Below are positions 7,245 through 11,612 of a stretch of DNA of 11,612 nt, in pieces. The stretch's first letter is position 1, and each line of letters begins with the position of its first letter. The notes under the pieces were generated by a model that searched no databases, was not told where the DNA came from, and was given only the letters and a program-made list of their open reading frames with translations. Origin of the DNA: Planctomycetota bacterium (GTDB lineage Bacteria > Planctomycetota > Phycisphaerae > Sedimentisphaerales > Anaerohalosphaeraceae); the NCBI GenBank assembly GCA_021160785.1, contig JAGHBX010000168.1, forward strand, positions 1-11,612, written 5' to 3'. The translations under genes were made by a program, and so were the position numbers.

Positions 7245-7796
7245 ATGAATGACGAAAACAGAATCGATCCAGGCCACAATCGCCCGCGAAATGCGCTTCG
7301 CACGGCCGGCCCGATTGTTTTGGGGTCAGGGATACTCTTGACCGTGGCGGGTTTTGGAAGTCTCATCGTTGCTATTGCGACAGGCGGGATGCCCATACTG
7401 TTCTTTCTTGCCTTTATCGGCTTGCCGTTGACGTTTGTTGGGACGGTTATGACGTTTGCAGGGTATATGGGAAAGATCGCCCGCTACACGCAGGCCGAGT
7501 CGGCGCCGGTGGCGAAGGACACTTTCAACTATCTCGCCGACGGCACGCAGGAGGGGGTAAGGACGGTCGCAACGGCTATCGGCGAAGGAATAGGAGCAGG
7601 CATCGGCGCCGGCGCAGCCAGTACTGAGGGCGAAACAAAGATCCGCTGCCACAAATGCAACGATTTGCAGGCAGCCGACGCCAAGTTCTGCGACAGTTGC
7701 GGTGCAACACTGGAAAAGAACAAACCTTGCCCCAGTTGCAGCGAGCTAAACGATCCTGACGCAAGATTCTGCGACAACTGCGGGCACAGCTTCTAA
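7245..7796 (+). CDS. Two-TM membrane protein with C-terminal double zinc ribbon
   Basis: The 183-residue protein has a polar N-terminus, two hydrophobic helices (about 22-46 and 49-75), a linker, a glycine-zipper-like stretch (AIGEGIGAGIGAGAAS, 111-126) and two zinc ribbons. The ribbons use Cys135, Cys138, Cys149, Cys152 and Cys162, Cys165, Cys176, Cys179, each in the pattern CxxC-N10-CxxC, and are near-duplicates (AKFCDSCG and ARFCDNCG). Double zinc ribbons of this kind usually mediate protein or nucleic-acid contacts. The ribbons are probably cytoplasmic. ATG 7245 is preferred because AGGAG (7233-7237) lies 7 nt upstream and a strong promoter lies just before it. The exact function is unknown, and nothing in the neighbourhood suggests one. 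Confidence 0.85.
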   Translation: MNDENRIDPGHNRPRNALRTAGPIVLGSGILLTVAGFGSLIVAIATGGMPILFFLAFIGLPLTFVGTVMTFAGYMGKIARYTQAESAPVAKDTFNYLADGTQEGVRTVATAIGEGIGAGIGAGAASTEGETKIRCHKCNDLQAADAKFCDSCGATLEKNKPCPSCSELNDPDARFCDNCGHSF

Positions 7797-7827
7797 TTGG
7801 ACATGGTGTGATGAAAATCGAAACGTA

Positions 7828-7854
7828 GTCATTCCTGCGAAACCGGGAATCCTG
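7828..7854. repeat. Palindromic intergenic repeat-like element (ATTCC...GGAAT type)
   Basis: A short element in which ATTCCTG (7831-7837) pairs with CGGGAAT (7844-7850), including one G-T pair, around the loop CGAAAC. It resembles the dispersed GTCATTCCCGCGAAAGCGGG-type palindromes that occur in many bacterial genomes. Only one copy is visible, so its repeat status is inferred from resemblance. Confidence 0.45.
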
Positions 7855-7862
7855 TTTGGCAA

Positions 7863-7902
7863 GGTGGATACTTTGCCCGCCGGCAGTGCGGGCGGGTGGA
7901 TA
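7863..7902. repeat. GC-rich hairpin flanked by 8-bp direct repeats
   Basis: GGTGGATA occurs at 7863-7870 and at 7895-7902. Between and partly overlapping the copies is a GC-rich hairpin, either CCCGCC (7876-7881) with GGCGGG (7891-7896) or GCCCGC (7875-7880) with GCGGGC (7888-7893). It lies between two converging genes and could help end both transcripts, but there is no T-run, so a repeat element is equally likely. Confidence 0.4.
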
Positions 7903-7903
7903 T

Positions 7904-8650
7904 CTAATCTGCGTTTAGTTTTTCGATCAGTTTTGGTATTTCTGAGAGTTTGTCTATTCTTGTTGCTGTTGGGGGCAGGGTTTTTCGTTTATTCTCAGGG
8001 GTAGTTTTCAATATTGGTATCATACCGGCTCTGATAGCGCCCCTGATGTCGTTGTCTATGCGGTCGCCGATGAAAATGATGTTGGCGCAGGGAACGTTTA
8101 CCAGTTTGGCGGCTTCGAGGAAGATTCGTTTGTCGGGCTTGCGAAAAGGATAATCATACGAATAGACCTTGACATCGAAAAAATGGAGGAGCCCATATTT
8201 ATCGAGGTGCTTTTCGAGTGAACAGCCGTTGACCCATGTGTTGGAGACGATGCCGAGTTTGATGTCTTTGTCGCGGAGAAGGCCGAGCGTTTCGGCAAGG
8301 TCTGGTTCGATCGATCCCCTTCTGCTTAGCGGCTCGTACCATTTCCAGTTGAGTTGGCGCCACTGCTCTGCGCTTAGGCGAATTCCTTTCTTTTCATGAC
8401 TTTTCCTGAGCCCGACAAGCGAATCCCAGTCGTGCTTCATCAAATCCGAGATCAGCAGCTTGAACCTTATCGACAGAAGGTTGCTCCACATGTACGCTTT
8501 GAGACCTCCCACAGGCTGGTCGAGTTCCTTCAGGTAGTCGTAGGCATTTGCCGCCGCTTCACGGGAAAGAGCCATGGTATTGACTTTGTCGAAATGAATC
8601 AGCGTCTGGCCCAAATCGAAAAGCACAGCTTTTATTTTTTTATTCGCCAA
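7904..8650 (-). CDS. HAD-superfamily hydrolase with altered motif I (TTG start)
   Basis: This is a 248-residue haloacid-dehalogenase-type hydrolase with a helical C1 cap (about 25-110). Motif I is FDLGQT (11-16), with nucleophile Asp12. The usual second Asp, the general acid/base of HAD phosphatases, is Gly14. Motif II is VSNT (Ser136), motif III is Lys171 in FRKPDKRIF, and motif IV is GDRIDND with Asp196 and Asp199. The substrate cannot be read from the sequence. The start is TTG at 8648-8650: an in-frame TAA lies only five codons upstream, no ATG or GTG lies between, and the next internal ATG (residue 26) would remove motif I. It begins 10 bp after the stop of the metallolyase gene, so translation is probably coupled. 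Partners in one pathway are possible but not shown. Confidence 0.85.
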   Translation of the reverse strand: MANKKIKAVLFDLGQTLIHFDKVNTMALSREAAANAYDYLKELDQPVGGLKAYMWSNLLSIRFKLLISDLMKHDWDSLVGLRKSHEKKGIRLSAEQWRQLNWKWYEPLSRRGSIEPDLAETLGLLRDKDIKLGIVSNTWVNGCSLEKHLDKYGLLHFFDVKVYSYDYPFRKPDKRIFLEAAKLVNVPCANIIFIGDRIDNDIRGAIRAGMIPILKTTPENKRKTLPPTATRIDKLSEIPKLIEKLNAD

Positions 8651-8660
8651 AGCTCTGTGT

Positions 8661-9989
8661 CTATCTTAACGGGGGCAATTTGTCGCCGAAAACTTCTATT
8701 ATCCACTTATCCATCTCTTCGGAGGAAATTGCCGACACCCTGTCTGCTGTGTATTCGGCGTCGATCTTCTCCTTGATCGCAACGACGCGCGGATCGTGCT
8801 TGGTGATTTCGATGTCGTATTTATCCTCGATATAGTGCTTGATCCCAGCGGCGCCGGTCTTGTCCGTGATGGCGACTCCGATGGGGCGATCCAGCAGCTT
8901 CAACGTGTCGAAGCAGTTGTATATCTCCTCGTTTTTCAGCAGTCCGTCGGCATGAATTCCGGCACGGGTGACATTGAAATCATTGCCGACGAGCGGATAG
9001 TTGGCTGGTAGATCAAATCCCAATTCCTTCTGCGCATAATCGGCAAGTTCTGTAATCGCGGCATAATTGACCTTTGGATTTGTGCCTTTCAACTGGGCAT
9101 GCTCAACGACCATGGCTTCCAGCGGCGGATTTCCGGTTCGCTCACCCACGCCGAAGATGGAGGTATTTGTGGCGCAACAGCCGTACAGCCATGCCGCACA
9201 GGCATTTGCCTGGACCTTATGGAAGTCGTTGTGGCCGTGCCACTCGATCCATTCTGCGGGCACGCCGGCTTGCCGGAGTCCTGCGACGAGTTTTGGCACG
9301 CTTCGCGGCAATGCGGCTTCGGCAGAGGGCAGCCCGAAACCCAACGTGTCACAGAGGCGTATTTTGACCGGCGAGTCGTATTGCTTTGCCAGTTCCATCA
9401 GCTCCGAGGCAAACGGCAGTGCGAAGCCTTCAAAATCGGCCCGCGTTACATCCTCGAAATGGCATCGCGGGATTATGCCGTTGTCCAGTGCCGCTTTAAC
9501 GACCTCCAGATACGCCCGCAAGGCCTGGGATCGCGTTCGCCGGAGCTTGAGAAAAATATGATAATCGCTGGCGGAAGTGAGAATACCCGTCTCGGACAGC
9601 CCCATCTCCTTTACGAGTTTGAAGTCTGCTTCGACGGCGCGTATCCAGCCGGTAATCTGCGGATATTGGTAGTGTCGTTCTTTGCACAACTCGACGGCGC
9701 GTCTGTCCCGCTTGGAATAGAGAAAGAACTCGCATTGCCGGATGAGCCCCGTGCCACCGTCAATTTCGTGGAGGAAGTCGTAAATGCGGCAAATCTGTTC
9801 GGGCGTGTACGGCGGCCGGGCCTGCTGTCCGTCACGAAATGTCGTGTCTGTTATCCAGATTTCATCAGGCGTATCACGCTTGACGGGGACATCGTCAAAG
9901 ATGATTTTCGGAAATTCCGTGTACGGGAAGACCTCTCTATAGAGATTGGGCCTTTGCACGTCATCCAAATTGTATTTCTTGTCTGTCAC
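8661..9989 (-). CDS. DRE-TIM metallolyase: isopropylmalate/homocitrate/Re-citrate synthase-like
   Basis: This superfamily condenses acetyl-CoA with a 2-oxo acid. An N-terminal extension (1-44) precedes a TIM barrel (about 45-310). Catalytic signatures are TDTTFRDGQQ (47-56, Arg52 and the metal ligand Asp53), the metal-binding HGHND (251-255, His251 and His253) and GERTGN (282-287). AGIHADG (343-349) marks the C-terminal subdomain. At 442 residues it lacks the C-terminal leucine-feedback domain of classical LeuA. The substrate is not decided by the sequence. 2-isopropylmalate, citramalate and homocitrate synthase, and Re-citrate synthase of the Clostridium kluyveri type, are all candidates, and no other leucine gene is nearby. 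The start is GTG at 9987-9989 with GGAG 7 nt upstream (9997-10000). A HAD gene follows directly. A leader of about 300 nt may precede it. Confidence 0.9.
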   Translation of the reverse strand: MTDKKYNLDDVQRPNLYREVFPYTEFPKIIFDDVPVKRDTPDEIWITDTTFRDGQQARPPYTPEQICRIYDFLHEIDGGTGLIRQCEFFLYSKRDRRAVELCKERHYQYPQITGWIRAVEADFKLVKEMGLSETGILTSASDYHIFLKLRRTRSQALRAYLEVVKAALDNGIIPRCHFEDVTRADFEGFALPFASELMELAKQYDSPVKIRLCDTLGFGLPSAEAALPRSVPKLVAGLRQAGVPAEWIEWHGHNDFHKVQANACAAWLYGCCATNTSIFGVGERTGNPPLEAMVVEHAQLKGTNPKVNYAAITELADYAQKELGFDLPANYPLVGNDFNVTRAGIHADGLLKNEEIYNCFDTLKLLDRPIGVAITDKTGAAGIKHYIEDKYDIEITKHDPRVVAIKEKIDAEYTADRVSAISSEEMDKWIIEVFGDKLPPLR

Positions 9990-10290
9990 AATTTATCTCC
10001 AATCCATGTCGTTAAATTCTGTCGCTACGTTCACCCCCGGCAAAAGACGCCCAGTCTCGCAACAGGTCATACTCGCCGCGACCAGCGGCAAGCCCTAAAT
10101 GCTTAATGCTAAACAGATAACCGAGGCGGGAACCGAGCCTACTACTGCGTCCCGTAAACCCTTTATATATAAAGATTTGTACAATCTCAAAGGGTCATGT
10201 TTGCTAAGGTATTTAGCAAACAATCATGGGCCGTTGCTAACGCTGACTTCCCACCCATCTTCTTACTAATTGTTCAATGAACTAAACAGC
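9990..10290 (-). promoter_or_regulatory. Candidate structured 5' leader of the metallolyase-HAD operon
   Basis: If the promoter at 10297-10324 is used, the mRNA has about 300 nt before the GTG. On the - strand, TTGCTAA (10219-10213) can pair with TTAGCAA before it (10240-10234) or after it (10207-10201). The latter extends to a 9-bp stem, GTTTGCTAA with TTAGCAAAC, around a 5-nt loop. Further on, ACCCTTT (10195-10189) pairs with AAAGGGT (10164-10158), enclosing AGATT/AATCT. A GC stem, GCCGC with GCGGC (10089-10085 and 10079-10075), lies nearer the gene. Competing stems are typical of riboswitches and attenuators. I recognise no known riboswitch class or T-box, and see no U-run terminator. Confidence 0.35.
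10161..10174. repeat. Perfect 14-bp AT-rich palindrome
   Basis: CTTTATATATAAAG is self-complementary. Its left half also belongs to the ACCCTTT (10158-10164) and AAAGGGT (10189-10195) inverted repeat, so the two structures compete. It could be a protein site or simply part of the leader fold. Confidence 0.4.
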
Positions 10291-10296
10291 CCACGC

Positions 10297-10324
10297 ACTA
10301 TAGCACAATTTCTAATGATTGCAA
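10297..10324 (-). promoter_or_regulatory. Candidate promoter of the metallolyase-HAD operon
   Basis: On the - strand TTGCAA (10324-10319) and TATAGT (10302-10297) are separated by 16 bp, matching the consensus at four and five positions. The start of transcription would be near 10290. No better promoter is seen closer to the GTG. Confidence 0.45.
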
Positions 10325-10333
10325 GCCCTTTGT

Positions 10334-10355
10334 TTGCGGCAATAAATGCCCGCAA
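10334..10355. repeat. Short hairpin upstream of the candidate operon promoter
   Basis: TTGCGGCA (10334-10341) pairs with TGCCCGCAA (10347-10355) with one bulged base, around an ATAAA loop. It lies about 10 bp upstream of the -35 element and has no T-run, so a terminator role is unsupported. Confidence 0.35.
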
Positions 10356-10436
10356 GGCCGCTAATCCAGAAAGGTATGACTGGCATGTGAGGGGGTATCG
10401 TCCCATAATACATCGCCAAGCATTTCCCTAATGCAT

Positions 10437-10519
10437 GTCTACAAAAATATAGACCATCTGGCGAAAACATCTACATTTTTATTGACTGAATGGACGACAT
10501 AGTCTATATATGCATAGAC
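10437..10519. promoter_or_regulatory. Array of three 18-bp GTCTA-N8-TAGAC-type operator sites
   Basis: Site 1 (10437-10454) is GTCTA-N8-TAGAC. Site 3 (10502-10519) is GTCTAT-N6-ATAGAC, the same spacing. Site 2 (10469-10486) is ATCTA-N8-TTGAC, with eight of ten positions conserved. Starts are 32 and 33 bp apart, about three helical turns, so dimers would sit on one face of the DNA. Site 2 contains the -35 and site 3 the -10 of a rightward promoter. The layout is that of repressor operators. The regulator is unknown and none is encoded in the window. Confidence 0.5.
10482..10510 (+). promoter_or_regulatory. Orphan rightward promoter
   Basis: TTGACT (10482-10487) and TATATA (10505-10510) are separated by 17 bp. 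The promoter points at the hairpin at 10545-10579 and then at the antisense strand of the right-edge gene. No + strand gene follows. It might drive a short RNA of roughly 65 nt. Confidence 0.4.
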
Positions 10520-10544
10520 GTATTTAGCTTTGTCAATAGGAGTA

Positions 10545-10579
10545 GGGGGGTATCCACTTGCGTCAAGTGGATACCCCCC
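10545..10579. terminator. 16-bp perfect hairpin, probable (shared) terminator
   Basis: The arm GGGGGGTATCCACTTG (10545-10560) is fully complementary to CAAGTGGATACCCCCC (10564-10579), with the 3-nt loop CGT. It begins 9 nt after the stop of the right-edge - strand gene, where a terminator is expected. The tract after it is weakly T-rich on the + strand (TTTCCATTATT) and poor on the - strand. It could therefore terminate both the - strand gene and a + transcript from the orphan promoter. Confidence 0.6.
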
Positions 10580-10588
10580 TTTCCATTA

Positions 10589-11612
10589 TTAGTTGTTAGC
10601 AACTTCCTGACGTGTTACGATCGGCACGTATCCGACTTCCATTCCCTTGGGAGGGGTGACCAGAAGAGCCGGATCAAGTGTTACCAGTTCCCCCATTGTA
10701 GGCGGCGCCATGTAATCCCTGTCAATAGGCCATTTGGCATGGATTTTTTCAACGAAAGCCTGCAATTTATCTTTTTTGGCTTTGCTGAAGTTATATTGCT
10801 GGAAGGACGGCTGATCAACAAAACGATACCACGAATAAGTGACTAAAGATCCGTCTGTAAGCTTGACTTTGAACGGTCCTGCGGCCGAACCGGGATTGGT
10901 CCATGCGCCTTTGTCGGGAGAGGTGAAAGGCCGGCCCGGTTCTGCAAGTCTGAACTCCTTTTCCATGAGATTCGTCTTGTCTGGGACGTCCGATGCAGAT
11001 ATGGCCACGAGGCGATCTCCTTCATGCCTGAAATATTGAGGGAAAAATCCGTTTGGACCGGCCTTGCCATCGAACCATTTCAATCCCCACACATAATTTT
11101 TATGGACTTTGGTATCGAAGATTTTTTCGACACCGGTTATTCTCTTGCCGGCCTGATCGAAACGGGGAGTACGCGTCGTCAGTTTTGATTTCCACGCCCC
11201 CTTTTCATCGAACCGTCCCGAGCAAATCGGACCGCCGTCGCGCCATGCCTTGAAAGAATCATAAAGAGCAGCCTTGGAGTAATATACCACATCCTGGACA
11301 AGCAAGGTTCTGCCCTGATCGTCGACCGGGAATTGCAGTTGGGGTATCTTTGAATAAGTTACGCCCTTTTCGTCCTGTGCCTCAAAGCAAGGGACGGTGT
11401 TGATCTCCATAGCGCCGCCGCCCATATTTCCGGGTCTTGCATCAAGTCCGCGCCCATAAATAAACGGGTAATTGAACAGCTTGCCGATTTTGCTCCAGGT
11501 TTCCGGAATATAATAAGCCATTGGCCCCTTGAAATTGGCGGTACTGAGAAAACAAGTCCAACTCTGGTCACCCGTGGGAGGGTCTCCTGTTGTCGGTGCG
11601 GTAAAGGGTAAA
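10589..11612 (-). CDS. Unidentified protein, C-terminal 340 residues (5' end beyond window)
   Basis: The - strand frame is open from the window edge to a TAA at 10589-10591. The ATG at 11519-11521 is not necessarily the start, because 30 further in-frame codons run to the edge without a stop (including DQSWTCFLSTANFKGP). I do not recognise the family. The protein is rich in aromatic residues, Gly and Pro, has few cysteines and no membrane helix in the visible part, and shows runs such as IYGRGLDARPGNMGGGAM and NYVWGLKWFDGK. The N-terminus is missing, so secretion cannot be judged. The composition fits a soluble or exported beta-rich protein, but this is only an impression. The C-terminus is PIVTRQEVANN, followed by a strong hairpin. 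Confidence 0.8.
   Translation of the reverse strand, partial: LPFTAPTTGDPPTGDQSWTCFLSTANFKGPMAYYIPETWSKIGKLFNYPFIYGRGLDARPGNMGGGAMEINTVPCFEAQDEKGVTYSKIPQLQFPVDDQGRTLLVQDVVYYSKAALYDSFKAWRDGGPICSGRFDEKGAWKSKLTTRTPRFDQAGKRITGVEKIFDTKVHKNYVWGLKWFDGKAGPNGFFPQYFRHEGDRLVAISASDVPDKTNLMEKEFRLAEPGRPFTSPDKGAWTNPGSAAGPFKVKLTDGSLVTYSWYRFVDQPSFQQYNFSKAKKDKLQAFVEKIHAKWPIDRDYMAPPTMGELVTLDPALLVTPPKGMEVGYVPIVTRQEVANN

Larger units (their letters stand above)
9990..10588. other. 599-bp non-coding region rich in inverted repeats
   Basis: No gene with a credible start, ribosome site and coding character is seen on either strand. The long + strand open frame reaching 10106 is antisense to the metallolyase gene. 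From left to right the region holds the candidate leader (9990-10290), the operon promoter (10297-10324), a hairpin (10334-10355), a featureless stretch (10356-10436), the operator array with the orphan promoter (10437-10519) and the strong hairpin (10545-10579). No tRNA or known RNA class is recognised. Confidence 0.6.

Noticed and set aside
9099..10106. Long + strand open frame (335 codons) opposite the metallolyase gene
   Set aside because: The - strand reading has intact catalytic motifs and a ribosome site. The + frame is an antisense shadow with no recognisable motif, and it runs through the opposite gene's start.
10230..10265. T-box-like sequence (GGGTGGGAAG on the - strand) in the leader
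   Set aside because: It does not match the T-box core (AGGGTGGNACCGCG) beyond six bases, and no specifier loop or terminator is visible.
10437..10454. Assignment of the palindromes to a CopY/BlaI-type operator
   Set aside because: Those operators have TACA-N2-TGTA (two-base spacer). Here the arms are two bases further apart, so the regulator family cannot be named.
10551..10560. TATCCACTTG in the hairpin as a DnaA box
   Set aside because: The 3' half of the 9-mer does not match, and the sequence is explained by the perfect stem.

Overview
The window is an 11.6 kb piece of a bacterial chromosome with intermediate GC content, closely packed genes and ordinary sigma-70-like promoters. Gene content and protein style (dnaA next to a def-fmt-rsmB cluster, a TM2 mini-protein, a membrane protein ending in two zinc ribbons, and an unfamiliar protein at the right edge) suggest an environmental anaerobe-type lineage. 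Planctomycetota of the Phycisphaerae type is my best guess. It is an inference from protein style and is not proven by any marker here.

Left part (1-3103, + strand): the tail of an unidentified gene is followed by def (peptide deformylase), fmt (Met-tRNA formyltransferase) and rsmB (16S rRNA m5C methyltransferase). Together they form a translation-initiation and rRNA-modification cluster, with fmt and rsmB separated by one base. Middle (3104-5259, + strand): a 325-bp intergenic region holds DnaA-box-like sites, then dnaA, then a 190-bp gap with a promoter inside a nested inverted repeat, then a 75-residue TM2 protein. lepA (elongation factor 4) converges on it from the - strand (5274-7070). 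lepA is transcribed divergently from a gene for a two-TM, double-zinc-ribbon protein (7245-7796). Both of these genes have recognisable promoters.

Right part: a small repeat-like intergenic patch (7828-7902) separates the zinc-ribbon gene from a - strand pair. That pair is a DRE-TIM metallolyase of the isopropylmalate/homocitrate/Re-citrate synthase superfamily (8661-9989, GTG start) and a HAD-family hydrolase (7904-8650, TTG start). They are 10 bp apart and probably form an operon. Upstream of the pair is a 599-bp non-coding region, the most unusual part of the window. It has a candidate promoter about 300 nt from the start codon, a leader that can form mutually exclusive hairpins, and an array of three 18-bp GTCTA-N8-TAGAC-type operator sites spaced 32 and 33 bp. 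It also has a promoter pointing to the right with no gene in front of it, and a 16-bp perfect hairpin. The window ends inside an unrecognised - strand gene (10589 to beyond 11612).

No rRNA, tRNA, CRISPR array, transposase or phage gene was seen. The housekeeping genes are certain. Regulatory calls are by eye and are graded accordingly.
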